Part shown: one piece after another, positions 37,668 to 47,358 of the stretch
Layout of the letters: every line of letters begins with the position of its first letter
How positions within the stretch are numbered: the stretch's first letter is position 1
Assembly (NCBI GenBank): GCA_902506565.1
Contig: LR732703.1
Span: forward strand, 62,689 to 126,688
From: Burkholderiales bacterium 8X
GTDB taxonomy: Bacteria; Pseudomonadota; Gammaproteobacteria; Burkholderiales; Burkholderiaceae_C
Length of the DNA stretch: 64,000 nucleotides
Direction: 5' to 3'
Made by a program: the position numbers and the translations under genes
Notes under the pieces: generated by a model
What the model saw: only the letters and a program-made list of their open reading frames with translations
Told to the model about the DNA's origin: nothing
Database searches by the model: none

Positions 37668-38876
37668 TTGGCCATCGCCCCATGGAGCCGCCTGAGCGCG
37701 GACGAGATGCAATTGCTGCGCACGACCTTCTGGTCCGCGGGCGGCTCTCGGCATGGCATGGCCGAGCAGCTTGGTTTCTCCCGCAGCAAGGCGAACGCGC
37801 TGATCGCCGGCCTGGTGGAGCAGGGCATGCTGGCCGAGGCCGGACTGCAGCCCTCGTCCGGCGGTCGCCGGCCCGAACGACTTCAACTGAACGACGGTCT
37901 CGGCGTGCTGGTGGGCGTGGATGTCGGCGCGACCAGCCTCGACGTCGCGGTGCTTGGGCTCGGCCTGCAGGTGCTGGCGCATGTGTCGGAGCCGGCGGAG
38001 GTGCGGGACGGCCCGGGCGTCGTGCTGGCCCGGGTTCGCGTGCTGATCCGCCAGTTGCTGGTGCAGTGCGGCCTCGACGCCCGAAAGGTGCTCGGGATCG
38101 GCGTCGGCGTGCCCGGCCCGGTCAACTTCGAGCGCGGCCAGTTGGTCAATCCGCCGCTGATGCCGGCGTGGGACAGCTTCTCGATCCGCGACTACCTTCG
38201 CGAGGACTATGCGGCGCCGATCTTCGTCGACAACGATGTCAACCTGATGGCGCTCGGCGAGCTGTGGCGGCTCAAGCGATCGTTGTCGAACTTTCTCGTG
38301 ATCAAGGTCGGCACCGGCATCGGATGCGGCATCGTCTGCCACGGCGAGGTGTACCGAGGCGCGGCCGGGTCGGCAGGCGACGTCGGCCATATCTGCGTCG
38401 ACCAGGACGGACCACGCTGCCATTGCGGCAACCTGGGCTGCGTCGAGGTGATGGCGGCCGGGCCGGCCATCACGCGCATGGCGATGGAGGCGGCCGAAGG
38501 CGGCGAGAGCCAGGCCATGGCCGACACGCTGAAAGCGCAAGGGCGCATCCACGCCGAAGACGTCGGCCAGGCCAGCCGCGCCGGCGACGCCGCGGCCAAT
38601 GCGATCGTCCAACGGGCCGGCAGCCTGATCGGTCAGATGCTGGCGTCGATCGTCAATTTCTTCAATCCGTCGCACGTGTTCATCGGCGGCGGCATCACGC
38701 GGATCGGGCCGCTTTTTCTTGCAGCGGTGCGGCAGAGCGTCTATCAGCGTTCATTGGCGCTTTCCACGCGGCATCTGGAGATCCAGTACACGCCGCTCGG
38801 CGCGCAAGCGGGCTTGATCGGCGCCGGCGTGCTCGCGATGCAGGAGAGCCTCCGGGTTCGAGGAGTGGCGCCATGA
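37668..38876 (+). CDS. ROK-family transcriptional regulator/sugar kinase homologue
   Basis: A 402-residue NagC/XylR-type protein. An N-terminal winged helix region (residues about 10–75, TFWSAGGSRHGMAEQLGFSRSKANALIAGLVEQGML) precedes the ROK domain, with DVGATSLDVAV, VGVPGPVNF and the zinc motif CHCGNLGCVEVMAAG. It is probably a sugar-responsive repressor of the ABC operon that begins 4 bases before its stop. The start is TTG at 37668 with GGAGACTG upstream. Kinase activity is doubtful given the fused DNA-binding domain. Confidence 0.88.
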   Translation: MAIAPWSRLSADEMQLLRTTFWSAGGSRHGMAEQLGFSRSKANALIAGLVEQGMLAEAGLQPSSGGRRPERLQLNDGLGVLVGVDVGATSLDVAVLGLGLQVLAHVSEPAEVRDGPGVVLARVRVLIRQLLVQCGLDARKVLGIGVGVPGPVNFERGQLVNPPLMPAWDSFSIRDYLREDYAAPIFVDNDVNLMALGELWRLKRSLSNFLVIKVGTGIGCGIVCHGEVYRGAAGSAGDVGHICVDQDGPRCHCGNLGCVEVMAAGPAITRMAMEAAEGGESQAMADTLKAQGRIHAEDVGQASRAGDAAANAIVQRAGSLIGQMLASIVNFFNPSHVFIGGGITRIGPLFLAAVRQSVYQRSLALSTRHLEIQYTPLGAQAGLIGAGVLAMQESLRVRGVAP

Positions 38877-40408
38877 ACGACATCGCCCGCAGCGTCTCGG
38901 TCGACTTCGACCGGATCGTCAAGGCCTTCGGCCCGGTGCAGGTGCTCCACGGGGTGAGCTTCTCGCTCGAGCCGGGCAAGGTGTACGGCTTGCTCGGCGA
39001 GAACGGCGCGGGCAAGTCGACGCTGATGAAGATCCTGGCCGGCTACGAATCGATCACCGAAGGCGAGCTTCGGGTCAACGGCAAGCCGCAGGCATTCACG
39101 AGCTCGCGAGATGCCGAAGCGCTCGGGATCGTGCTGATCCACCAGGAGTTCAACCTGGCCGAGGACCTGAACGTGGCCGAGAACATCTTCCTCGGCCACG
39201 AGAAAAAGAAGGGCTGGCTGCTCGACGACGCGTCGATGGAGCGCGATGCGGCGGCGGCGCTGGCGCAGGTCGGCTTGCGCATCGATCCGCGCACCAAGGT
39301 CAGGCGGCTGATCGTGGCCGAGAAGCAGCTGGTCGAGATCGCCAAGGCGGTCGCGCGCCAGGCGCGGCTCCTGATCATGGACGAGCCGACCGCCACGCTC
39401 ACGCCCGGCGAGACCGAGCGGCTGTTCCGCCTCATCGCGCAGCTGCGTTCGGAAGGCGTGACGATCGTCTACATCTCGCACAAGCTCGACGAGGTCGAGC
39501 GCATCACGGACGAGGTCATCGTCATGCGCGACGGCCGTTTCGTCACCCGTGCCGCGACCGAAAGCGTCACGCGCCACCAGATGGCCAACCTGATGGTCGG
39601 GCGCGAGCTGTCCGATCTGTATCCGCCGCGCGATGCAGTGGTTCTCGCGACCGCACCGGCGATGCGGGTGCGCGACTTCAGCGTGCCGGGTTGGGCGCAG
39701 CAGGTGAGCTTCGAGGTGCGGCCCGGCGAGATCCTCGGATTCGCCGGCCTGGTCGGCGCGGGCCGCACCGAACTGTTCGAAGGCCTGCTCGGGCTTCGGC
39801 CTTCGGCCGGCGAGGTCGAGATCCTCGGCAAGCCTGCCCAGCTGAAGAGTCCCCGGGACGCAGCCCGCCACGGCTTCACCTACCTGAGCGAGGACCGCAA
39901 GGGCAAGGGCCTGCATGTGCATCTGGGTCTCCGCCAGAACCTGACGCTGATGGCGCTCGAGCGCTATGCGCGTCCGTGGCTCAAGCCCGAGGCCGAGCGC
40001 GGTGCGCTGGCCGAAGCCGTGAAGGACTACGGCATCCGCACCGGCGACCTCGATGCACGCGCCTCGTCGCTTTCGGGTGGCAACCAGCAGAAGCTCGCGC
40101 TCGCCAAGGTGCTGCAGCCCCAGCCCAAGGTGGTGGTGCTCGACGAGCCGACTCGCGGCGTCGATGTCGGCGCCAAGCGCGACATCTACTTTCTGGTCCA
40201 GCGGCTGGCGCGCGAAGGGCTGGCCGTGATCGTCGTCTCCTCCGAATTGATGGAGCTGATCGGCCTGTGCCACCGGGTCGCGGTGATGCGGGCCGGCCGG
40301 CTGGTGGCCACGCTCGACGCCGAGCACCTGACCGAAGAAGAACTCATCGCCCATGCCACGGGCACGGCCGCCACGGCGGCCAGTGGAGCCACCCATGTCC
40401 CAGCCTGA
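38873..40408 (+). CDS. Sugar ABC transporter ATP-binding protein (duplicated NBD)
   Basis: A 511-residue cytoplasmic ATPase of the RbsA/MglA/XylG class with two nucleotide-binding domains. The first has Walker [10 protein letters not shown] and Walker [13 protein letters not shown]. The second has a degenerate Walker A (GLVGAGRTE), LSGGNQQK and [15 protein letters not shown]. It energises import of a monosaccharide. It overlaps the ROK gene by 4 bases and the permease gene by 14. Confidence 0.93.
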   Translation: MNDIARSVSVDFDRIVKAFGPVQVLHGVSFSLEPGKVYGLLGENGAGKSTLMKILAGYESITEGELRVNGKPQAFTSSRDAEALGIVLIHQEFNLAEDLNVAENIFLGHEKKKGWLLDDASMERDAAAALAQVGLRIDPRTKVRRLIVAEKQLVEIAKAVARQARLLIMDEPTATLTPGETERLFRLIAQLRSEGVTIVYISHKLDEVERITDEVIVMRDGRFVTRAATESVTRHQMANLMVGRELSDLYPPRDAVVLATAPAMRVRDFSVPGWAQQVSFEVRPGEILGFAGLVGAGRTELFEGLLGLRPSAGEVEILGKPAQLKSPRDAARHGFTYLSEDRKGKGLHVHLGLRQNLTLMALERYARPWLKPEAERGALAEAVKDYGIRTGDLDARASSLSGGNQQKLALAKVLQPQPKVVVLDEPTRGVDVGAKRDIYFLVQRLAREGLAVIVVSSELMELIGLCHRVAVMRAGRLVATLDAEHLTEEELIAHATGTAATAASGATHVPA

Positions 40409-41453
40409 TCCCCGAGTACGCACGGATTCCGTGCCGACCGCCACCTTGACGCCGCCCGCTTCCGAAGCGCCGGCGCATCGCGCCGAGGCCAAGCCGCGCT
40501 GGACCGAGCGCCTGCACGGCATCGGCCCGGTGGCAGGCCTCGTCCTGTTGTGCATCGCCGGGACGCTCCTGAACGGCGACTTCGCCACGGTCGACAATGC
40601 GATGAACGTGCTCACCCGCACCGCCTTCATCGGCATCATCGCGGTCGGCATGTGCTTCGTGATCATCTCGGGCGGCATCGACCTGTCGGTGGGCTCGATG
40701 GCCGCGCTGATCGCCGGCAGCGTCATCATGTTCATCAACTGGGCGGGGCCGGCGACCGGTTCGCCGCTGACCGCGGTGGTGCTGGGCGCGATGCTGGCGG
40801 TGGTGCTCGGCGCGCTCTTCGGCCTGGCGCACGGCCTGCTGATCACCAAGGGACGCATCGAGCCCTTCATCGTGACCCTGGGAACGCTCGGCATCTTCCG
40901 GGCGTACCTCACCTACTTCGCGGATGGCGGCGCGCTCACGCTCGACAACGAGCTGTCGGACCTCTACGCGCCCGTGTACTACGCGAGCCTGCTCGGCATC
41001 CCGGTGCCGGTCTGGATCTTCCTTTTGGTGGCGCTGGTCGGCGGCCTCATCCTCAACCGCACCGCCTACGGCCGCTACGTGCAGGCGATCGGCTCGAACG
41101 AGCAGGTGGCGCGCTATGCCGCGGTCGCCGTCGACAACGTCAAGATCCTCACCTACGTGCTGCTCGGCGTGTGCGTCGGCATCGCCACCTTGCTCTACGT
41201 GCCGCGCCTCGGCTCGGCCTCGCCGACCACCGGGCTCCTGTGGGAGCTGGAGGCCATTGCCGCGGTGATCGTCGGCGGCACCGCGCTCAAGGGCGGCGCC
41301 GGCAGCATCACCGGCACCGTGATCGGCGCGATCCTGCTCTCGGTGATCAGCAACATCCTCAACCTGACCAGCATCATCAGCGTCTATCTCAACGCGGCGG
41401 TGCAGGGCTTCGTGATCATCGTCGTGGCCTTTCTGCAGCGCGGGCGGCGCTGA
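40395..41453 (+). CDS. Sugar ABC transporter permease (RbsC-like)
   Basis: A 352-residue inner-membrane permease with about ten segments. It has the family motif [23 protein letters not shown] and [26 protein letters not shown]. The N-terminal 45 residues are hydrophilic. It works with the ATPase and the binding protein of this operon. Confidence 0.92.
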   Translation: MSQPDPRVRTDSVPTATLTPPASEAPAHRAEAKPRWTERLHGIGPVAGLVLLCIAGTLLNGDFATVDNAMNVLTRTAFIGIIAVGMCFVIISGGIDLSVGSMAALIAGSVIMFINWAGPATGSPLTAVVLGAMLAVVLGALFGLAHGLLITKGRIEPFIVTLGTLGIFRAYLTYFADGGALTLDNELSDLYAPVYYASLLGIPVPVWIFLLVALVGGLILNRTAYGRYVQAIGSNEQVARYAAVAVDNVKILTYVLLGVCVGIATLLYVPRLGSASPTTGLLWELEAIAAVIVGGTALKGGAGSITGTVIGAILLSVISNILNLTSIISVYLNAAVQGFVIIVVAFLQRGRR

Positions 41454-41507
41454 GCGACGACTGCATCTTTTCCGCCGTTCCATGTTCAACCCCAGGAGAC
41501 AACCCGC

Positions 41508-42476
41508 ATGACTTTCCTTTCTCGACGCCTCGCCCTCACCGCGGTGGCCGCTGCCGCCGTCGCGTTCACCGCCCTGCCTGCGCTCGCCGCCGAAAAGGTC
41601 AACCTCGGGGTCTCGATCCCGGCTGCCACCCACAGCTTCATGGGCGGCATCAACTACTGGGCCAACCAGGCCAAGAAGGACCTCGAGAAGCAGCACAAGG
41701 ACTTGAAGATCACCATCAAGACGGCTGCCAATGCACCCGAGCAGGCGAACCAGCTGCAGGACTTGTCGACGGTGACCAAGATCAACGCGCTGGTCATCTT
41801 CCCGTTCGAATCGGCGGCGCTCACCAAGCCGGTGGCGCAGGTCAAGGCCAAGGGCACCTACGTGACCGTGGTCGACCGCGGCCTCACCGACACCAGCGCG
41901 CAGGATGCCTACGTGGCCGGCGACAACACGGCGTTCGGCCGCATCCCGGCCGAATACATCGCCAAGAAGCTGAACGGCAAGGGCAACGTGGTGGCGCTGC
42001 GCGGCATCGCGACCACGCTGGACAACGAGCGCATGGACGCCTTCAACGAAGTGCTGAAGAAGCATCCGGACATCAAGCTGCTCGATGCCAAGTACGCCAA
42101 CTGGAACCGCGACGACGCCTTCAAGGTCACGCAGGACTACCTCACGCGATTCAAGAGCATCGACGCGATCTGGGCGGCCGATGACGACATGGCGGTCGGC
42201 GTGCTCAAGGCCATCGAGCAGGCCAAGCGGGACGACATCAAGATCGTCTTCGGCGGCGCAGGCGCCAAGGGCATGGTCAAGACCATCATCGACGGCAAGG
42301 ACAAGCGCATCGATGCCGACGTGAGCTACTCGCCGAAGTTCATCTACGACGCGATCAAGCTGACGGCCGAGGCGCGCCTCAAGGGCGACAAGCTGCCGGC
42401 AACGACGATCATCCCGTCGGTGTTGATCGACAAGACCAACGCCAAGGACTTCTACTACCCGAACAGCCCGTTCTGA
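41508..42476 (+). CDS. Sugar ABC transporter substrate-binding protein
   Basis: A 322-residue periplasmic binding protein of the ribose/pentulose class (Peripla_BP_4). A Sec signal ends at ALPALAA (about residue 27). The mature part starts EKVNLGVSIPAATHSFMGGINYWANQAKKDL. VVDRGLTD, GDNTAFGRIPAEY, and IWAADDDMAVGVLKAIEQA are family features. The ligand is not known; the neighbouring dehydrogenase points to a sugar or polyol. The ATG follows CAGGAGACAACCC. Confidence 0.93.
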   Translation: MTFLSRRLALTAVAAAAVAFTALPALAAEKVNLGVSIPAATHSFMGGINYWANQAKKDLEKQHKDLKITIKTAANAPEQANQLQDLSTVTKINALVIFPFESAALTKPVAQVKAKGTYVTVVDRGLTDTSAQDAYVAGDNTAFGRIPAEYIAKKLNGKGNVVALRGIATTLDNERMDAFNEVLKKHPDIKLLDAKYANWNRDDAFKVTQDYLTRFKSIDAIWAADDDMAVGVLKAIEQAKRDDIKIVFGGAGAKGMVKTIIDGKDKRIDADVSYSPKFIYDAIKLTAEARLKGDKLPATTIIPSVLIDKTNAKDFYYPNSPF

Positions 42477-42584
42477 TCTTCCCAGCAGCGCTGCCAGGCG
42501 TCGGCGATGAATTCGCCGGCGCCCGGATGCAACGAGTTGAGCGAGGTCGCCATACTCCGGATTCCACATCCAAAGGAGGTTTCC

Positions 42585-43019
42585 ATGTCCGTCCATCACG
42601 CGCTGATTCCCTGCATTCGCTACAAGGATGCGCCCGCCGCGATCGATTTCCTGTGCAAGGCCTTCGGTTTCGAGACGCAGGCGGTCTACACCGACGAGAA
42701 GGACCCATCGATCGTCATGCATGCGCAGCTGCTGCTTCACGGCCAGATGATCATGCTGGGCTCGGACCGCCCCGGCGGCGTAACCGAGAAGTACCGCTGG
42801 AAGACCGCTGCCGATGCCGGCTGCATCACCATGTCGATCTGCGCCGTGATCGACGACCCCGATGCGCACTGCGAACGCGCGCGTGCCGCGGGCGCCGAGA
42901 TCATTTCCGAGCCCTCCGATAACCCAGGCTACCCGGGCCGCGCCTACGATGCGCGCGACCTCGAGGGCAACGTCTGGAACTTCGGCAGTTACGACCCCTT
43001 CGATCCCGCCTCGCATTGA
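42585..43019 (+). CDS. VOC-superfamily (glyoxalase-like) protein
   Basis: A 144-residue protein of the vicinal-oxygen-chelate fold with repeated beta-alpha-beta-beta-beta units. It starts [22 protein letters not shown] and ends with [18 protein letters not shown], both family hallmarks. The ATG was chosen from a perfect SD, AAAGGAGGT. Enzymatic role unknown. Its stop overlaps the Gfo/Idh start (TGATG). Confidence 0.85.
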   Translation: MSVHHALIPCIRYKDAPAAIDFLCKAFGFETQAVYTDEKDPSIVMHAQLLLHGQMIMLGSDRPGGVTEKYRWKTAADAGCITMSICAVIDDPDAHCERARAAGAEIISEPSDNPGYPGRAYDARDLEGNVWNFGSYDPFDPASH

Positions 43020-44182
43020 TGACTCTTAAAGACGCTCCCCGCAAGCTTCGCTATGCCATGGTCGGCGGCGGCCGCGATGCCTTCATCGGTGCGGTCCACC
43101 GCAAGGCGATCGCGCTCGACGGCCAGGCCGAACTGGTTGCCGGCGCCTTGTCGTCCAGCCCGGAGAAGGCGCGGGCCTCGGGGCGCGACCTATTCCTTCC
43201 GGATGACCGAAATCATGCGGACTGGCAGTCGCTGCTGGCGGACGAGCTGCAAAGACCGGGCGACCAGCGCATCGATTTCGTCTCGATCGTCACGCCCAAT
43301 CACTTGCATTTTCCGGTGGCGCAGGCCTTCGTCGAGGCCGGCTTCCACGTGGTGTGCGACAAGCCGCTCGTGCATACGCGCGAGGAAGCCGATGCCCTGG
43401 TGCAGGCGGTGGCGCGCCAGTCGACCGTCTTCGGCGTCACCTACAACTACACCGGCTACCCGATGGTGCGGCAAGCCCGCGAGATGGTGCGCTCGGGCCA
43501 GCTCGGCGAGATCCGCAAGGTGGTCGTCGAATACAACCAGGGCTGGCTCGCGACCCGGCTCGAAGGCCAAGGCAACAAGCAGGCCGCCTGGCGCAGCGAT
43601 CCGGCGCGCAGCGGTTCGGCCGGCGCCATCGGCGACATCGGCTCGCATGCCGAGAACCTGCTGGCCACCGTCACCGGGCTCGAGATCGAATCGCTCTGCG
43701 CCGACCTGAGCGCCCTGGTGCCCGGCCGCATGCTCGACGACGACGGCAGCTTGCTGCTGCGCTTCGTCGGTGGGGCGCGCGGCGTGCTGATCGCTTCGCA
43801 GGTCAACGCTGGCATCGAGAACGACCTGCGGCTGCGGGTTTCCGGCACGCTCGGCAGCCTCGAGTGGCGTCAGGAGGATCCGAGCCGCCTCGTGCATTAC
43901 CCGATCGACGGACCGAAGCGCATCTGGACGCGCGGCTCGCCCTGGCTGTGCGAAGCGGCGCAGCGCGCGAGTCGGCTTCCGAGCGGACATCCGGAAGGTT
44001 TCATCGAGGCGTTCGCGAACGTCTATGCCGGCGTGTTCGCCGATATCCGTGCGCGAACGGATGGCGCGGCTTCATCGGCGCATGCCGACTATCCCGGGGT
44101 GGAGGATGGGGCGCGCGGCGTGCGCTTCATCGAGCGGACGGTAGCCTCGGCGAAGAGCGGCTCGCAATGGGTTGACTGGTAA
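43019..44182 (+). CDS. Gfo/Idh/MocA-family dehydrogenase
   Basis: NAD(P)-dependent sugar or polyol dehydrogenase, 387 residues. The N-terminal Rossmann domain has [17 protein letters not shown], then [36 protein letters not shown], in which the EKP-like DKP Lys is catalytic. [16 protein letters not shown] is typical of the second domain. The start is the ATG at 43019. With the ABC importer it suggests uptake and oxidation of one sugar or cyclitol. Confidence 0.92.
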   Translation: MTLKDAPRKLRYAMVGGGRDAFIGAVHRKAIALDGQAELVAGALSSSPEKARASGRDLFLPDDRNHADWQSLLADELQRPGDQRIDFVSIVTPNHLHFPVAQAFVEAGFHVVCDKPLVHTREEADALVQAVARQSTVFGVTYNYTGYPMVRQAREMVRSGQLGEIRKVVVEYNQGWLATRLEGQGNKQAAWRSDPARSGSAGAIGDIGSHAENLLATVTGLEIESLCADLSALVPGRMLDDDGSLLLRFVGGARGVLIASQVNAGIENDLRLRVSGTLGSLEWRQEDPSRLVHYPIDGPKRIWTRGSPWLCEAAQRASRLPSGHPEGFIEAFANVYAGVFADIRARTDGAASSAHADYPGVEDGARGVRFIERTVASAKSGSQWVDW

Positions 44183-44285
44183 GGTCGATCGGTCAAGCAG
44201 GTTGCTCGTCACCCCTCGCGCGTCGGGCGTGGAACCTCCCGGGTCGGCTGGTGACTCATCCATGGTCATTCACTCAGGAATCTCC

Positions 44286-44501
44286 ATGGAAAACGTCGAC
44301 GGTGCGATCAGTCCCGACTTCCTGCCGTTCCTCACTGGCCTTCTGAAGACGCCGATCAAGACCCTGCACTTCCGGGCTTTGGCCGTCAAGGGAGTGACTT
44401 CCGAGGTGCTGCATGAACTGGTGCTGGGCTGCGGTATCCCGGACATCCAGCTCTGGCGTCCCGAATCGCAGTTCTCGAACTCGGCGTCCGACTCGGATTG
44501 A
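44286..44501 (+). CDS. Small protein resembling one segment of the two-module protein
   Basis: A 71-residue ORF. The ATG at 44286 follows CAGGAATCTCC; an in-frame ATG lies at 44262. Its middle, LTGLLKTPIKTLHF...SEVLHELVLGCGIPDIQL, has the same spacing of Leu and Ile as ADWIASDACTIKTFEIP...DQLLSRLAGSNCLKMLRIKL in the protein at 36.1–37.4 kb. It could be a remnant or a small free-standing relative. The similarity is short and visual, so confidence is low. The remaining bases of 44183–44616 hold only a 7-bp hairpin at 44529–44549. Confidence 0.45.
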   Translation: MENVDGAISPDFLPFLTGLLKTPIKTLHFRALAVKGVTSEVLHELVLGCGIPDIQLWRPESQFSNSASDSD

Positions 44502-44616
44502 GAGAACGGCCCGGGCCGCAAAGCCCGAAGCAGCCGACTGTAGGCTGCTGCCGACACCGTTTCGCGGTCGCGCTGGGTCGCCGAACCCAGCCATGCGGCC
44601 CTAGCATCCAAGGCAC

Positions 44617-45696
44617 ATGCACGTGCCGGACACACCGCTCAGCTTTCCCTCGCGTCCGGACGACCTGATCACGGCTCGGCCCGAAGGCCTCTACTGCCCA
44701 CCCGGCGACTTCTACATCGACCCGTGGCGACCGGTCGACCGGGCCGTCATCACGCATGCGCATTCGGACCATGCCCGCACCGGCCATGGCCACTACCTCG
44801 CGCACCAGGACAGCCGGGGCACGCTGCAGACCCGGCTCGGCGAGATCGCGCTGCAGACCGTCGGCTACGGCGAAGGCATCGTGCACAACGGCGTGCGGAT
44901 CTCCCTGCATCCGGCGGGACACGTGCTCGGTTCGGCGCAGGTGCGGCTCGAGCATGCGGGCCGGGTGTGGGTGGCTTCGGGCGACTACAAGACCGAGCCG
45001 GACGGAACCAACACGCCGTTCGAGCCGGTGCCTTGCGACACCTTCATCACCGAATCGACCTTCGGCTTGCCGATCTACCGCTGGCCGACCCAGGAGCAGC
45101 TGTTTCGGGACATCGATGCCTGGTGGCGCGCGAACGCGGAGGCCGGCCGCGCCTCGGTGCTGCTTTGCTATGCCTTCGGCAAGGCCCAGCGCATCCTGCA
45201 TGGCGTGGACGCCTCGATCGGGCCGATCGTGGTGCATGGCGCGGTCGAGCCGCTCAATGCGGTGTACCGCGCCGCCGGCGTCGCGCTGCCGCCGACCCTT
45301 CGCGTGACCGACCCGGGCGTGACGCCGGCCCTGCTCAAGCGGGCCCTGGTGCTGGCACCGCCATCGGCTCAAGGCACGCCCTGGATGCGGCGCTTCGGCA
45401 ACTACTCGGATGCCTTCGCGAGCGGCTGGATGCAGCTGCGCGGCACGAGGCGGCGCCGCAATGTCGATCGCGGCTTCGTGATGTCCGACCATGCCGACTG
45501 GCCGGGGCTGCAGAAGGCGGTGGCGGGCACCGGCGCCGAGCGGGTGTTCGTCACCCATGGCAGCGTGGCGGTGATGGTCAGATGGCTGACCGAGAACGGG
45601 TTGGAGGCGCAGGGCTTCAAGACCGAGTACGGCGACGAGGATGTGGCCGACGCACCGGCACCGACCGAACAGACGCCGCCGCAAGGCCCGGAATGA
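44617..45696 (+). CDS. Ligase-associated MBL-fold DNA exonuclease
   Basis: A 359-residue metallo-beta-lactamase/beta-CASP-type nuclease. The metal motif is HAHSDH (residues 47–52) in AVITHAHSDHARTG, with further ligands expected in HPAGHVLGSAQ, GDYKTEP and SDHADWPGL. Relatives linked to ATP-dependent ligases act on DNA ends in repair. It opens a four-gene cluster and overlaps the ligase start by 4 bases. Confidence 0.9.
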   Translation: MHVPDTPLSFPSRPDDLITARPEGLYCPPGDFYIDPWRPVDRAVITHAHSDHARTGHGHYLAHQDSRGTLQTRLGEIALQTVGYGEGIVHNGVRISLHPAGHVLGSAQVRLEHAGRVWVASGDYKTEPDGTNTPFEPVPCDTFITESTFGLPIYRWPTQEQLFRDIDAWWRANAEAGRASVLLCYAFGKAQRILHGVDASIGPIVVHGAVEPLNAVYRAAGVALPPTLRVTDPGVTPALLKRALVLAPPSAQGTPWMRRFGNYSDAFASGWMQLRGTRRRRNVDRGFVMSDHADWPGLQKAVAGTGAERVFVTHGSVAVMVRWLTENGLEAQGFKTEYGDEDVADAPAPTEQTPPQGPE

Positions 45697-47339
45697 AGAA
45701 GTTCGCCGCGCTTTATCGGGAACTCGACGCGACCACCTCCAGCCTCGCGAAGCAGGCCGCGCTGCAACGCTATCTGCTCGACGCATCGCCGGAGGATGCG
45801 GCCTGGGCGGTGTACTTCCTGGCGGGCGGCAAGCCGCGGCAGCTGGTACCGGCCAAGCTGCTGCGCTTGTTGGCCCAAGAGGCAGCGGGGCTGCCCGAGT
45901 GGTTGTTCGACGAGAGCTACGAAGCGGTCGGCGACCTGGCCGAGACCATCGCGCTGTTGCTGCCGCCGCCGACCGAGGCGCACGACATGGGGCTCGCCGA
46001 GTGGATCGAGCAGCACCTGCTGCCGCTGCGCCGCACGTCGCCGGAATCCTTGGCCGATGTGCTGCGCGCGCAATGGCGCCGCTTGCCGCCGGACGAGCGC
46101 CTGGTGTACTTCAAGCTGATCACCGGCGGTTTCCGGGTCGGCGTCTCGCGCCTGCAGGTGACGCAGGCGCTGGCAGCCGTCGGCGCTCTCGACCCGAAGC
46201 GAGTCGCGCAGCGGCTCATGGGCTACACCCACATCGCCGGGCAGCCATCGCGCGCCGACTATGCGGCTCTGATCGCGCCGGAGAGCGAAGGCGAACAGGA
46301 CCAGAAGACCAGCGGGCAGCCGTACCCGTTCTTCCTCGCGCATCCCTTCAACCTGCCGGTGGCGCAGTTCGACACCACGCTGGGGCCGCCGGCGAACTGG
46401 TTGATCGAATGGAAATGGGACGGCATTCGAGCGCAGCTGGTAAAGCGCGGCGGGCAGGTCTGGCTCTGGTCCCGCGGCGAAGAACTGGTGACCGATCGTT
46501 TTCCGGAGCTCGCGCAGATGGGCGAGACCCTGCCCGAAGGCACGGTGCTCGACGGCGAGATCGTGGTGTGGCGCGAAGGCCGGGTGCAGCCCTTCGCCGA
46601 GCTGCAACGGCGCATCGGCCGCAAGACGCTGGGGCCGAAGCTGCTGCGCGAGATCCCGGTAGTGCTGCTCGCCTACGACCTGCTCGAATGGGCGGGGCGC
46701 GATCTGCGCGACCAGCCGCAGCAGGAACGCCGCCAGTCGCTGGACCGGTTGCTCGCCGAGGCGCAGCATCCTTCGCTGGTCGCGAGCCCCGTGCTCGAAG
46801 GCGAATCGTGGGACGAGCTTGCCCGGCAGCGAGAGGCGGCCCGCAGCATGGGCGTCGAAGGAATGATGCTGAAGCAGCGCGACGCCCGCTACGGCGTCGG
46901 CCGCACCAAGGACGTGGGCGTCTGGTGGAAGTGGAAGATCGATCCGCTCTCGATCGACGCCGTGTTGATCTACGCACAGCGCGGACACGGCCGCAGGGCC
47001 AGCCTCTACAGCGACTACACCTTCGCGGTGTGGGACGCGCCGCCCGAGGCGCCGGAGCGCCAGCTGGTGCCCTTCGCCAAGGCGTATTCAGGCCTCACCG
47101 ATGCCGAGATGGCGCGGGTCGATGCGGTGATCCGCAAGACCACGATCGAGAGCTTCGGCCCGGTGCGCAGCGTCAAGCCGACACTGGTCTTCGAGCTCGG
47201 CTTCGAGGGCATCGCCCGCAGCTCGCGGCACAAGAGCGGCATCGCGGTGCGCTTTCCGCGCATGCTGCGCTGGCGCGAGGACAAGCCGGTTGCCGAGGCC
47301 GACACGCTGCAGACCCTGGCCGCCTTGCTGCCGGCATGA
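45693..47339 (+). CDS. ATP-dependent DNA ligase (LigB/C-like, cluster-associated)
   Basis: Seals nicks using ATP; 548 residues. An N-terminal DNA-binding domain (about residues 1–200) precedes the adenylation domain. The nucleotidyl Lys241 is in [12 protein letters not shown], and motif IV/V features are [12 protein letters not shown] and [11 protein letters not shown]-terminal OB domain ends with a basic region ([23 protein letters not shown]). It is not the essential NAD-dependent LigA. It is coupled to the exonuclease and to the helicase downstream. Confidence 0.93.
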   Translation: MKKFAALYRELDATTSSLAKQAALQRYLLDASPEDAAWAVYFLAGGKPRQLVPAKLLRLLAQEAAGLPEWLFDESYEAVGDLAETIALLLPPPTEAHDMGLAEWIEQHLLPLRRTSPESLADVLRAQWRRLPPDERLVYFKLITGGFRVGVSRLQVTQALAAVGALDPKRVAQRLMGYTHIAGQPSRADYAALIAPESEGEQDQKTSGQPYPFFLAHPFNLPVAQFDTTLGPPANWLIEWKWDGIRAQLVKRGGQVWLWSRGEELVTDRFPELAQMGETLPEGTVLDGEIVVWREGRVQPFAELQRRIGRKTLGPKLLREIPVVLLAYDLLEWAGRDLRDQPQQERRQSLDRLLAEAQHPSLVASPVLEGESWDELARQREAARSMGVEGMMLKQRDARYGVGRTKDVGVWWKWKIDPLSIDAVLIYAQRGHGRRASLYSDYTFAVWDAPPEAPERQLVPFAKAYSGLTDAEMARVDAVIRKTTIESFGPVRSVKPTLVFELGFEGIARSSRHKSGIAVRFPRMLRWREDKPVAEADTLQTLAALLPA

Positions 47340-47358
47340 AGGCGAGGCTCGGCAGCCG

